Notes under the pieces: model-generated
The model's database searches: none
What the model saw: only the letters and a program-made list of their open reading frames with translations
What the model was told of the DNA's origin: nothing
Program-made: the position numbers and the translations under genes
DNA from: Candidatus Gastranaerophilales bacterium
Lineage (GTDB): Bacteria; Cyanobacteriota; Vampirovibrionia; Gastranaerophilales; Gastranaerophilaceae
NCBI GenBank assembly: GCA_017415185.1
Contig: JAFQHZ010000032.1
Location: forward strand, 1 to 64,000
Length of the DNA: 64,000 bases
Direction of reading: 5' to 3'
In this document: positions 18,532 through 26,317 of the stretch, one piece after another
Layout of the letters: every line of letters begins with the position of its first letter
How positions within the stretch are numbered: position 1 is the first letter of the stretch

Positions 18532-20338
18532 AATCTATAATTCTTCCGTTAAATTGCTCAATCATATCTCTAACCTTTGGACTATATTGCCTTTTTTCAG
18601 CGCTCGAAGTTTGCTCTTCTTGTTCATCATTTTGCACTTCAGAAGGCTTATTTTCGACTTCAGGCAAAACAACAGGTGCAGAAGTTGGTCTTGGTTGTGG
18701 AGCAGGAGCAATTTTTGGCTTTACTTCAACAATTTTTGTATCAGCATCAATTCTGATAAATTCTACGCTATAACCTGCATAAGTTGAATTAATAGCATTT
18801 TCCAATAATGACAATTTTGCAGGAGATTTCGCACCAGTTAAAACATTATCATTTAAAAAGCCAAGTTTAATTTTTTTGTCTTGTATTCCAACTAGCTTTG
18901 CAACACCAGAATAAAATGCTCTTGTAGGAAGCGAAGGTATTGCTGCAACAATATTTGACCAAATTTGCGCACTATCTTGGTTTTGGGCAATATGCTCTGG
19001 AACAAGCGCCGATTGCGCTTGAACTGGCGAAGAAGCTTGCTGAGATACTTGAGCGGGACTGTTTGAAATAGCAGGCTTCGCACTTGGTGCTTCAGGCATT
19101 TTTGGTATAGAAACTTGAGGCTTTTGTATTGGAGCTTGTGCATTTAAAGCCGCCATTTTCGCATTTTGCACTGGACTAACATTTTGAATTGGCGCACTTT
19201 GAGAAACATTTTGAACAACAACAGGTTGCGCTTGTTTCAATTCCATTTTACAAGCACTCAAAGCAGCAAGTTCCATCCAAAGATATGGATTTGTTGAAAC
19301 TTTTATTTCTTTATAATATTCGATTATTGTATTTAAAATTTTAATAATTTTATCTTTATCAAAATTGCAAGCTTGAATTTTTTCAACATCAACAGAAACC
19401 AAAGCGGTAAACTTTGTCACATTTTGCGGATTTGTCGAATTCAAAACTAAAATAACATTTCTCAAAAATTCAATGAAATTTTCTGCAAGATTTCTTGGCT
19501 CATTTCCTTTTGTATATATTTCATCAACAGAAATCAAAGCCTGTTCAATATTTTCATCATATATATTTTTAAGCAAATTCAATAAAATATCGAAATTGAT
19601 TTTGCCCAATAATTCTTCAATTAAATCTTTATCAATTTCTTCTTTAACGCCTAAAATGCTGACTTGGTCTAATAAAGCAAGAGAATCTCTTAAACCGCCA
19701 GAAACATTTTTTGCAATTGTGAACAAAGCATCGTCTGTTATTTTAATATTTTCAATATCGGAAATTTCTCTTAAGCGTTTAATGATGTCGTCTGTTGTGA
19801 TTCTTCTTAAATCAAATCTTTGACACCTTGAAACAATTGTTTCAAGAACTTTGTGAGGTTCCGTTGTTGCCAAAATGAAAATAACATTTTTAGGTGGTTC
19901 TTCAAATGTTTTTAATAGTGCATTAAAAGCGTCATTTGAAAGCATGTGGACTTCATCGATGATGAAGATTTTATATTTGCCATTAATTGGAGCATATTGC
20001 ACTTGTGCAATTAAATCTTTGGCGTCTTGAATTCCACGATTTGAAGCGGCGTCAATTTCAATAACGTCAAGCCCTGTTGTGTTTGTAATATCAACACAAC
20101 TTGCACACTTTTGGCAAGGTTCAAGCGTTGGACCATGTTCGCAATTTAGCGATTTTGCAAGAATTCTTGCACTTGAGGTTTTTCCTGTTCCCCTTGGTCC
20201 GCAAAACAAATATGCATTAGCAATTCTATTTAATTCGATTGCATTTGATAAAGCTTTAACTAAACTCTCTTGTCCGACAACATCTTTGAATGATTGAGGA
20301 CGATATTTCCTAAATAACGGCAAATAATTTTGTTCCAT
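18530..20338 (-). CDS. dnaX: DNA polymerase III subunit gamma/tau
   Basis: 602 residues from the ATG at 20338. The upstream TTG frame would include the TATAAT hexamer. The clamp-loader ATPase shows Walker A GPRGTGKT (47-54), a zinc module with Cys at about 66, 75, 78 and 81, and IIDEVHMLS. A Pro/Ala/Gln/Ser-rich linker runs from about 370 to 455, followed by a tau-like C-terminal domain. It loads the sliding clamp and links the replicase to the helicase. TATAAT ends six bases before the start, so the mRNA may be leaderless. No obvious A-rich frameshift site for gamma was located. Confidence 0.95.
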   Translation of the reverse strand: MEQNYLPLFRKYRPQSFKDVVGQESLVKALSNAIELNRIANAYLFCGPRGTGKTSSARILAKSLNCEHGPTLEPCQKCASCVDITNTTGLDVIEIDAASNRGIQDAKDLIAQVQYAPINGKYKIFIIDEVHMLSNDAFNALLKTFEEPPKNVIFILATTEPHKVLETIVSRCQRFDLRRITTDDIIKRLREISDIENIKITDDALFTIAKNVSGGLRDSLALLDQVSILGVKEEIDKDLIEELLGKINFDILLNLLKNIYDENIEQALISVDEIYTKGNEPRNLAENFIEFLRNVILVLNSTNPQNVTKFTALVSVDVEKIQACNFDKDKIIKILNTIIEYYKEIKVSTNPYLWMELAALSACKMELKQAQPVVVQNVSQSAPIQNVSPVQNAKMAALNAQAPIQKPQVSIPKMPEAPSAKPAISNSPAQVSQQASSPVQAQSALVPEHIAQNQDSAQIWSNIVAAIPSLPTRAFYSGVAKLVGIQDKKIKLGFLNDNVLTGAKSPAKLSLLENAINSTYAGYSVEFIRIDADTKIVEVKPKIAPAPQPRPTSAPVVLPEVENKPSEVQNDEQEEQTSSAEKRQYSPKVRDMIEQFNGRIID

Positions 20339-20494
20339 AAAAATATTATAATACAAAATTCGTCATGCATTACCTAATTAGAAAAAATTATTAGCCAATC
20401 AGGTAACAAACAAACTAGACACGAGGCTAATTGGCGAAATAACCCAACTAAGATAGTATTAACCTATTAAAAATAAACAAGAAAGGATAATAAA

Positions 20495-21196
20495 ATGAGC
20501 CAACAAGTTTTAGACAAAACAATAAAAAACAAAGATGTAAGAGTGATTATAGTTGAGGATTATAAATTAACCCGAGTTGGCTTAAGATTTGCCTTAAATG
20601 AAATCGAAAATATAAACGTTATCGCAGAAGCGCAAAGCGCAGAAATCGGCTTGGAATTAATCAAAAAAGAGCAACCAGACGTTGTTTTGATGGATTTAGG
20701 TTTACCAGGGATTAATGGTCTTGAAGCAACATCAAAAGTTAAATCTATTTCTCCTAATACAAAAGTTATTATTTTAACTTCTCACGATAGAGAAGAAGAA
20801 GTCATCGCCTCTTTGGGTTCGGGCGCAAGCGGATATTGTCTTAAAGACATTGACCCAATTACATTATCAGGAGTAATCAAAAATGTTGCAAAAGGAGCTT
20901 GTTGGATTGATTCAAACGTTGCGCATTTGGCACTAAAATTTTTCCCAAAACCGCAAAACTCTGAAATTATGACAACATGCACAACACAAGAAGTCAAAAC
21001 AAAACTAACTGAACGAGAAAACGAAGTTTTGAAATTATTAGTCCAAGGCAAATCAAACACAGAAATCGCACAAGAATTAATCGTTTCTGTTCATACTGCA
21101 AAAGCACATGTTTGCTCAATTTTGCAAAAATTATGCGTTGACGACAGAGTTCAAGCCGCAGTAAAAGCAATTAAAGAAGGGCTTGTAAGTGTTTAA
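20495..21196 (+). CDS. NarL/LuxR-family response regulator
   Basis: 233 residues. A receiver domain (VRVIIVEDYK, phospho-acceptor Asp67 in VVLMDLGLPG) is joined to a C-terminal LuxR helix-turn-helix beginning LTERENEVLKLLVQGKSNTE at about 171. It is a transcription factor controlled by phosphorylation. No histidine kinase is adjacent, so it is an orphan. AAGGATAATAAA precedes the ATG. Confidence 0.92.
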   Translation: MSQQVLDKTIKNKDVRVIIVEDYKLTRVGLRFALNEIENINVIAEAQSAEIGLELIKKEQPDVVLMDLGLPGINGLEATSKVKSISPNTKVIILTSHDREEEVIASLGSGASGYCLKDIDPITLSGVIKNVAKGACWIDSNVAHLALKFFPKPQNSEIMTTCTTQEVKTKLTERENEVLKLLVQGKSNTEIAQELIVSVHTAKAHVCSILQKLCVDDRVQAAVKAIKEGLVSV

Positions 21197-21247
21197 GCAA
21201 AATATATTTTTCAGTAGTTTTGTTTATACAAGCTGAAAGGAAAATAT

Positions 21248-21589
21248 ATGAAAATTAATTCAATTAATAATACATCATTTAAGGCTAATATTTCTTCAAG
21301 ATTTCTTGCGCCAGCAAAAAGACAGCTTGAAAATGCGACATATACTCAACAAATGAATTTCGAAGACAATTTAAATATGTTTAAAGCAATGCCAAACACT
21401 CAAGGAATAACAATTAGTTATGAAAGAATAAGAGAAGATGGCGAATTAAAACATGCACTTGTTGCTCAAAAAGGGGATAAAAAGGTTATTTTGTCTCAAA
21501 AAGACCAATTCAGAAAACTTGTTGAAAAATTTTCAAGAATGACAGAATACGAATTCCGCCAAAAATGGGAAGAGAAAAAAGGAATTTAA
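21248..21589 (+). CDS. Small protein with N-terminal FKA motif
   Basis: 113 residues, not recognised. It starts MKINSINNTSFKANISSRF, with FKA at 11-13, a variant of the FKG/FTG motif seen in several proteins here. The remainder is basic and looks like a small alpha/beta domain (TISYERIREDGELKHALVAQ). It lies 51 bp after the response regulator and has its own AAAGGAAA ribosome site and a terminator. Confidence 0.75.
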   Translation: MKINSINNTSFKANISSRFLAPAKRQLENATYTQQMNFEDNLNMFKAMPNTQGITISYERIREDGELKHALVAQKGDKKVILSQKDQFRKLVEKFSRMTEYEFRQKWEEKKGI

Positions 21590-21609
21590 AAGAGGCAAAA
21601 GCCTCTTTT
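21588..21609 (+). terminator. Rho-independent terminator
   Basis: AAAAGAGGC / GCCTCTTTT with an AAAA loop directly at the stop codon of the gene at 21248, followed by T-rich sequence. Confidence 0.9.
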
Positions 21610-21713
21610 TTATTAGTGCTTACAGTAATCAAAATTGATTGTTTTTAAACAAAAAGATGTTGCGAGGCACAAACACAAAGCTAGCAAAACGGCGAAAAAC
21701 TATAACTAATAAG

Positions 21714-21737
21714 AAAGAGAGTCCAAGGACTCTCTTT
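21714..21737 (-). terminator. Hairpin T1 downstream of tRNA-like unit A
   Basis: AAAGAGAGTCC / GGACTCTCTTT with a 2-nt loop. It is placed relative to the AGGCACGC 3' end of unit A exactly as hairpin T3 is placed relative to the intact tRNA-Arg. Confidence 0.7.
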
Positions 21738-21740
21738 ATG

Positions 21741-21882
21741 GCGTGCCTGGAGAACCTGAATCGAATGAGCCTAGCCAGACTTGGCTTGGCGAATGAAGAT
21801 GAAGGCACAAGGTGTGTGAAGCTCGTGACGGCGGACCGATGAGGTCTGCCGGACAGAGCGAAACCGTACCACATACAGGCAT
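21741..21882 (-). other. tRNA-like unit A: structured sequence with tRNA-Arg acceptor ends
   Basis: This stretch is visibly richer in G and C than its surroundings. On the minus strand it begins TGCCTG and ends CAGGCACGC, which are the acceptor-stem ends of the adjacent tRNA-Arg; 744-749 can pair with 876-881. The interior is not tRNA. It contains an 8-bp hairpin GGCGGACC / GGTCTGCC (830-850) and another at 769-790. Short open frames in both directions cross it but they look like by-products of the structure. It may be a degenerate tRNA duplicate or an independent small RNA. Confidence 0.5.
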
Positions 21883-21884
21883 AA

Positions 21885-21914
21885 TTAAAGGAACTTATAA
21901 TTAAGTTCCTTTAA
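21885..21914 (-). terminator. Hairpin T2 downstream of unit B
   Basis: A 13-bp stem TTAAAGGAACTTA / TAAGTTCCTTTAA with a 4-nt loop, again immediately beyond an AGGCACGCC tRNA-like 3' end. Confidence 0.65.
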
Positions 21915-22006
21915 TGGCGTGCCTAGAGAAGGACTCCGTTCGAGGAGATTGATTATCTCCGAGAATGGAGGGGAGAACCCTCGGGTGAGAATCCCTCATT
22001 AATAAG
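21915..22006 (-). other. tRNA-like unit B: degenerate tRNA-Arg 3'-end copy
   Basis: On the minus strand the unit ends CTAGGCACGCC before hairpin T2, copying the tRNA-Arg 3' end with one change. It contains small hairpins (GGAGAT / ATCTCC at about 21946-21962; GAGG / CCTC). It also has GGGTGAGAATCCCTC on the opposite strand, similar to a T-arm in inverted orientation. No complete cloverleaf can be folded by eye. Confidence 0.45.
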
Positions 22007-22032
22007 AAATGAGAGTCTAACGACTCTCATTT
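22007..22032 (-). terminator. Terminator T3 of tRNA-Arg
   Basis: AAATGAGAGTC / GACTCTCATTT with a TAAC loop four bases beyond the tRNA 3' end; on the minus strand TTCTTATT follows. Confidence 0.8.
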
Positions 22033-22036
22033 AATG

Positions 22037-22110
22037 CGTGCCTGGAGGGATTCGAACCCCCGACCTTTTGGTTCGTAGCCAAACACTCTATCCAGCTGAG
22101 CTACAGGCAC
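22037..22110 (-). tRNA. tRNA-Arg (anticodon ACG)
   Basis: A complete 74-nt cloverleaf on the minus strand. Acceptor stem GTGCCTG / CAGGCAC, D-arm AGCTCAGCTGGATAGAGT, anticodon stem TTTGG / CCAAA around loop CTACGAA (anticodon ACG, read as ICG after editing), T-arm GGGGG TTCGAAT CCCTC, and discriminator G. The 3' CCA is not encoded. It reads CGU/CGC/CGA arginine codons. Confidence 0.97.
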
Positions 22111-22139
22111 ATATATTTAATTTTTCTTGTCCTTTTGCC

Positions 22140-22225
22140 GCTGGATAGAGTGTCACTTTCTCTATATTTGTTTGAATTTTACCAAGGTAAAATATCAAAC
22201 GCCCAGCTGAGCTACAGGCACATAT
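22140..22225. repeat. Direct and inverted fragments of tRNA-Arg 5' half
   Basis: 22203-22225 repeats 23 bases of the tRNA 5' end (22092-22114) without change and in the same orientation. 22140-22153 repeats 14 bases of the D-arm region (22083-22096) in inverted orientation. The copies lie within 115 bp upstream of the intact gene. No integrase or other mobile gene is nearby. Confidence 0.8.
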
Positions 22226-22297
22226 TCAATTGTATAATCAATTTTATAACGCTCAAAATAATTTTGCAAATATCAAAAAATTAATTAAAATATCATT

Positions 22298-22804
22298 ATG
22301 ATTACAGACACAAATCTAATCGCTTATGAATACTTCAAAAATCAATATGTCCCAAAAGAAGTCTATGTCAGTGGCGAAAAAGAAGAAACAAAATTAATTA
22401 ATAAATATTCCAATAAAAAAGAATCTGCGCCAATTTTAAGCCTCGAAGACGACATAATCAACGATGAAGGTTATGGTCTTAAAAAAGGGTTTTATAGCGT
22501 TATTCCTGACAAATATCTTGATTTTTTATTGCTTTATCAATCAGGCAAATTGAAAGCAAAAGTTCCCGTTGTTTCAATGGAAGTTTATGAAACAAACAAT
22601 CCAAAACAAGAAAAAATTAAAAAAATGAGCGCAAAAAAATTTGCCCGTGAACAAGAAAAAGAATATAGAAAATATATGAATGGGCAAAATCCGCAAGATG
22701 TTGATTGGAAAGAAGCGAAAATCTACAAAACAGACGAAAAAAATTCTTGGATAATCATATATAATTCCAATAATATCCAACTTAGCGGGGTTATAAAGTT
22801 CTAA
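22298..22804 (+). CDS. Hypothetical protein
   Basis: 168 residues, not recognised. It is charged, with a Lys-rich segment (KQEKIKKMSAKKFAREQEKE, about 105-124) and no signal peptide or membrane span. TAAAAT (22286-22291) ends six bases before the ATG and TTGCAA lies 16 bp further upstream, so a leaderless promoter is likely. Confidence 0.7.
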   Translation: MITDTNLIAYEYFKNQYVPKEVYVSGEKEETKLINKYSNKKESAPILSLEDDIINDEGYGLKKGFYSVIPDKYLDFLLLYQSGKLKAKVPVVSMEVYETNNPKQEKIKKMSAKKFAREQEKEYRKYMNGQNPQDVDWKEAKIYKTDEKNSWIIIYNSNNIQLSGVIKF

Positions 22805-22901
22805 TTTCCACCAAAAGATTGATTTTTTGAATTGCCACTTATGATATCTTTTTCTAGAGGATAAATCGTATTATAAGATATAAGTAAGAAAGGCAAGAAA
22901 A

Positions 22902-23375
22902 ATGCAAAAGATTTCCCCCCTAAGATCAAGCATCGAAGCTTTTAACAAATTTAAAGCTCTTAGAGCTAACAAAACAGACAAAGCTCAAAAAACAGAACAA
23001 AAAGCACAAACAAACCCATTTGGAATCACATTCAAAGGCAATATGATTCAAATGGATGTTTTTGAAAAAACACAAAAAACTGAAAAAGCAATGTCACCAT
23101 CCTTAAAAGAAAGATTACAAAACACAGGTAAACTTTTAGCATCTGCTTGGGTTGGTACAATTAACAAATTTTCATCATTCAAAACAAATGCAATCGCTTT
23201 CGGTAACAAATTGAAAGACAACACAATTGCATTTGGTCACAAATTAAAAGAAATTGGTAACACAAAAGTTGAATTTGATGTGTTCAAATACAACGTATCA
23301 AGATTACAAAATCAACCGGTTAGTGAATTAAAATCACTATTAGCTAATGAATTACAAGGAGTTAGTAATGAATAG
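22902..23375 (+). CDS. FKG-motif protein with repeated amphipathic segment
   Basis: 157 residues. The basic N-terminus ends in NPFGITFKGNM (FKG at 44-46). Around 103-125 two near-identical segments occur, TNAIAFGNKLKD and DNTIAFGHKLKE. There is no signal peptide or known domain. The next gene starts within its last codons (8-bp overlap), so the two proteins are co-translated. AAGAAAGGCAAG is the ribosome site. Confidence 0.75.
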   Translation: MQKISPLRSSIEAFNKFKALRANKTDKAQKTEQKAQTNPFGITFKGNMIQMDVFEKTQKTEKAMSPSLKERLQNTGKLLASAWVGTINKFSSFKTNAIAFGNKLKDNTIAFGHKLKEIGNTKVEFDVFKYNVSRLQNQPVSELKSLLANELQGVSNE

Positions 23376-23730
23376 TAGAAGAGTTAGAAACATTATTGAA
23401 GCGCTAGGCAAACACAAAGACGAAGAATCAATTCAAGTTTTAAACGAACTTGGCACAAATTGCCCAATTGACGAAATCAGAGAATTAACAAGCAAAGCTT
23501 TGATTCGTAAAAACACTCATAGCGCACTTGAGCTTATGATTGTAAACAAAGGCAAAGGTATCAATGATTTATCTGCTCGTGTTGCAATGTGCGCAATCAA
23601 TGAACTTTTAGCTCTAAAAGATAAACAAGAAGCTATTAAAATTCTTGACGATACAATCAATATGCATTCAGAAAAAGAAGTTCAAGATACAGCTCGTTCT
23701 GTAAAAGCTTTAATGTCTTTTAGTTCTTAA
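23368..23730 (+). CDS. Small helical-repeat (HEAT-like) protein
   Basis: 120 residues from the ATG at 23368, chosen because AAGGAGTTAGT lies just before it; an ATG at 23347 has no such site. It consists of paired helices (NIIEALGKHKDEESIQVLNE and similar), with a pattern like HEAT repeats used for protein binding. It is coupled to the FKG protein upstream by an 8-bp overlap. Function unknown. Confidence 0.75.
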   Translation: MNSRRVRNIIEALGKHKDEESIQVLNELGTNCPIDEIRELTSKALIRKNTHSALELMIVNKGKGINDLSARVAMCAINELLALKDKQEAIKILDDTINMHSEKEVQDTARSVKALMSFSS

Positions 23731-23750
23731 AATTATAATAGATTTATCCA

Positions 23751-23783
23751 AAAAAGATTCCAAGTTTGTCTTGGAATCTTTTT
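23751..23783 (+). terminator. Rho-independent terminator
   Basis: AAAAAGATTCCAAG / CTTGGAATCTTTTT with a TTTGT loop, 20 bp after the stop at 23730. Confidence 0.9.
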
Positions 23784-23813
23784 GCGTCTATTTTTAGGAT
23801 TTTATACTTATAA

Positions 23814-23845
23814 AAATGCTACAAGGTATAACTCTTGTAGCATTT
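23814..23845 (-). terminator. Terminator of rpsO
   Basis: A 12-bp stem AAATGCTACAAG / CTTGTAGCATTT with an 8-nt loop; on the minus strand TTATAAG follows. It lies about 55 bp beyond the rpsO stop. Confidence 0.75.
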
Positions 23846-23898
23846 AAACTTGAAATTACTTATTAACTCTTGAACTAGGAAGGCTCTCGCCTTTTGAA

Positions 23899-24174
23899 TT
23901 AGCCTCTGATTCCTAATTCTTTAATCAATGCACGGTATTTGTCTAGGTCAGCATTTTTTAAATATGTTAGCATACCTTTTCTTCTACCAACCATAACCAA
24001 AAGACCACGTTTTGCTTGGAAATCTTTTTTGTTTGATTTTAAGTGTTCTGTTAATTCAGAAATTTTTTGAGATAACATTGCGATTTGTACTTCAATGTTT
24101 CCTGAATCTTTTTCAGATTTACCAAATTTTTTGATAATTTCTTGTTTGTTTTTCAAGTTAATTGACATTTTCAT
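23899..24174 (-). CDS. rpsO: Small ribosomal subunit protein uS15
   Basis: 89-91 residues with the S15 signature (SGNIEVQIAMLSQKISELTE, then RGLLVMVGRRKGMLTYLK). It binds 16S rRNA in the platform. Two in-frame ATGs (24174 and 24168) follow AAAGGAAAA; the second gives the usual 89-residue length. Monocistronic. Confidence 0.97.
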   Translation of the reverse strand: MKMSINLKNKQEIIKKFGKSEKDSGNIEVQIAMLSQKISELTEHLKSNKKDFQAKRGLLVMVGRRKGMLTYLKNADLDKYRALIKELGIRG

Positions 24175-24293
24175 TTTTCCTTTTGTTATACTTTACCAGA
24201 ATGTATTGTAATATAAAAACACAAAAAAATATATTTTTTTCTTAATATTTTTTAATATCTAAAAACTTAAAAACTCTGTGTTATCATAAAAAT

Positions 24294-24800
24294 ATGCAAA
24301 ACTTTAAAATTCGAGAAATGGCGCATGAAGATATTGATGAAATTCTTCAAATAGAAGAACTTTGTTATGGTGCGCATCACTGGTCAAGAGAGTCTTTCCA
24401 AACCGAGTTATCAAACAAAATTTCAACATATAAATGCATTTTAGACGACAAAAAATGTATTGGTTATATGGGAATTTGGAAAATTATGGACGAGGCCCAC
24501 GTTACAAATTTATCCATCCATCCAGATTATCAAAACAAAAAATTAGCCCATAGATTGCTTCTTTCAATGATTGATGAATGCTATAAAGAAAAAATCAAAT
24601 ATATTACGCTTGAAGTTCGTGTTTCCAACGAAAGAGCCATCCATTTATACGAAAAATTTGGCTTTAAATCTTTGGGTTTAAGAAAAAAATATTACCAAGA
24701 CAACAACGAAGATGCGCTCATTATGTGGAGCGAAAACATTTTCGACAAAAAATATAAAGATTTATATAGCGAATTAAACAAAATAGTCGAACAAAATTAA
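24294..24800 (+). CDS. rimI: Ribosomal-protein-alanine N-acetyltransferase
   Basis: 168 residues, a GNAT enzyme. LSIHPDYQNKKLAHRLL (about 73-89) is the acetyl-CoA-binding motif and the C-terminal RAIHLYEKFGFKSLGLRKKY is typical of RimI, which acetylates the N-terminus of ribosomal protein S18. TATCAT ends six bases before the ATG, so the message may be leaderless. Another GNAT of similar type cannot be fully excluded. Confidence 0.85.
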   Translation: MQNFKIREMAHEDIDEILQIEELCYGAHHWSRESFQTELSNKISTYKCILDDKKCIGYMGIWKIMDEAHVTNLSIHPDYQNKKLAHRLLLSMIDECYKEKIKYITLEVRVSNERAIHLYEKFGFKSLGLRKKYYQDNNEDALIMWSENIFDKKYKDLYSELNKIVEQN

Positions 24801-24834
24801 ACTAAGTGCTACAATTAGAGCATTGAGAGAGTTT

Positions 24835-25530
24835 ATGATTAACAAACGTTATAAAGATATTTTTCAACAATACATACACAAAGGCGAAGCAACTCCATTA
24901 ACAATTGGAACTTTGGTTGTTTGCGCTTTATGCTTTATAATTTTAATCATTGCAACTTTTACACAAATTAATTTTGCACACCCTTGGATGAAGTTCATTC
25001 CCCATGAAGGTTTCATCGCTTTTTCAAAACAAGTTTCGTATAGTCCATTGTTGCCTGCAATGATATTCATAATTTATATTCTAGGCAAAAGCTATTCAAT
25101 TTTAACTTTCATTTGCTACCTTATTGTTGGTTTTTTTGTATGGCCAATTTTTGTTTTCGGCGGTGGTCTTGATTACCTTCAAAATTACCTTTTTGGTTAT
25201 ATGCTGGGCGTATTTTTTGCAATAGCCATAATTAGCTATATTTTAAAAATATCAAGAAATTTTCTATATAGAACAATCTCGGCAATTTTTGGAGTATTAT
25301 CAATCCATATTTTTGGCTTTTTATATTGCATAATCTTAGCTATTTTTAGAGTAATTAGCTTTAGCTTGGTTATTCCGATTCTTACTGAAATCAGCCTTGG
25401 CAATATCTTATATGATATCATTTTTAGCATAATCGTTATTTTAATTGCTCCATACATCAAAAACGTTTTATGGACTTGCATGAAACCAAAAATGGATAGA
25501 GTTAAAAAAACTAAAATCAAAGAAGCTTAA
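24835..25530 (+). CDS. BioY-like biotin transporter subunit
   Basis: 231 residues from the ATG at 24835, with GAGAGAG ahead; an in-frame TTG at 24823 is less likely. Six or so hydrophobic spans. The block from LGKSYSILTF through FVFGGGLDYLQ to GYMLGVFFA matches the BioY pattern (Gly-rich FxGGG...Y...GYxxG). BioY imports biotin, alone or with an ECF module. No biotin genes are adjacent. It ends overlapping fliR on the other strand by four bases. Confidence 0.65.
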   Translation: MINKRYKDIFQQYIHKGEATPLTIGTLVVCALCFIILIIATFTQINFAHPWMKFIPHEGFIAFSKQVSYSPLLPAMIFIIYILGKSYSILTFICYLIVGFFVWPIFVFGGGLDYLQNYLFGYMLGVFFAIAIISYILKISRNFLYRTISAIFGVLSIHIFGFLYCIILAIFRVISFSLVIPILTEISLGNILYDIIFSIIVILIAPYIKNVLWTCMKPKMDRVKKTKIKEA

Positions 25531-26306
25531 AAAATATTTGCGTAAGCAACCAAATATTCAGTAATAACATTTATAAGCATTGGCAAAATAACGATTAAAA
25601 TAAAAGCGCCCATAACCGGTTTAAACAAGAAGCTCAATGAAAAAACGTTAATTTGAGGAGCTGTTTTCGATATAATCCCCAAAATAATATCTTGAGCCAA
25701 TGTCGCAAGCAAAACAGGTCCTGCAATATGCAATCCAGTAAACAAAATATTTCCTGTTACTTGTCCTAAATATTGAATATTTATGAAATTTTCAAAATGA
25801 AAGTTCACGCTATACATCGGAAAAAGCTCAAAGCTTCTAATCAATGCATTAAAAAGCCAATAAACACCGCCTGAATATATGAAAATCAACATTGCAAGAA
25901 CAGAAAAAAAGTTCGCCATCATACTAACTTGGCTTTTTGTGCTTGGATCCATAATCATTGCAGAAGACAAGCCCATTTGCGTATTTATCATATCTCCGCC
26001 TGTTAAAACTGCCGCTAGAATACAGTTTGCAACAAAACCAATTAAAGCGCCAAAAACAAAATTCAAAAACATACAAAGAAATATTGGCGTTTCAGCAGGT
26101 GGCGGCGTAGGCTTAATCACCCCAACCAATATCACTGTGCAAATTATAGCAAAGGACAAACGAACCATTGCGGGCACTTCGCTTTTAGACAAAACTGGCG
26201 CAAGCCTCATCATTCCGACTAATCTCAAAAAAATCATAATGCCAGCGCCAAAAGCAGAATTTAGCTCTGGAAACATTATTGCAAATTGTTTTAAGATTTC
26301 TTCCAA
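25527..26306 (-). CDS. fliR: Flagellar export apparatus protein FliR
   Basis: 259 residues with six or more membrane spans and the FliR pattern (FLRLVGMMRLAPVLS near the start, GDMINTQMGLSSAMIMDPST near the middle). FliR sits in the FliPQR export gate through which flagellar proteins leave the cell. It is the last gene of the cluster and lies 11 bp after fliQ. No FlhB gene or fusion follows, so FlhB and FlhA must be encoded elsewhere. Confidence 0.92.
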   Translation of the reverse strand: MEEILKQFAIMFPELNSAFGAGIMIFLRLVGMMRLAPVLSKSEVPAMVRLSFAIICTVILVGVIKPTPPPAETPIFLCMFLNFVFGALIGFVANCILAAVLTGGDMINTQMGLSSAMIMDPSTKSQVSMMANFFSVLAMLIFIYSGGVYWLFNALIRSFELFPMYSVNFHFENFINIQYLGQVTGNILFTGLHIAGPVLLATLAQDIILGIISKTAPQINVFSLSFLFKPVMGAFILIVILPMLINVITEYLVAYANIF

Positions 26307-26317
26307 CTACTAATCCC

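Noticed and set aside
21830-21864. Hammerhead-ribozyme-like pattern (GATGA ... stem ... CGAAAC)
   Set aside because: The invariant CUGAUGA reads CCGAUGA, the stem between the core parts has a G-G mismatch, and I could not find matching stems I and III with a cleavage site.
21629-21874. Open frames on both strands across the tRNA-like unit A
   Set aside because: They span a terminator hairpin and structured tRNA-like sequence; neither has a ribosome site, and coding on both strands at once is better explained by RNA structure.
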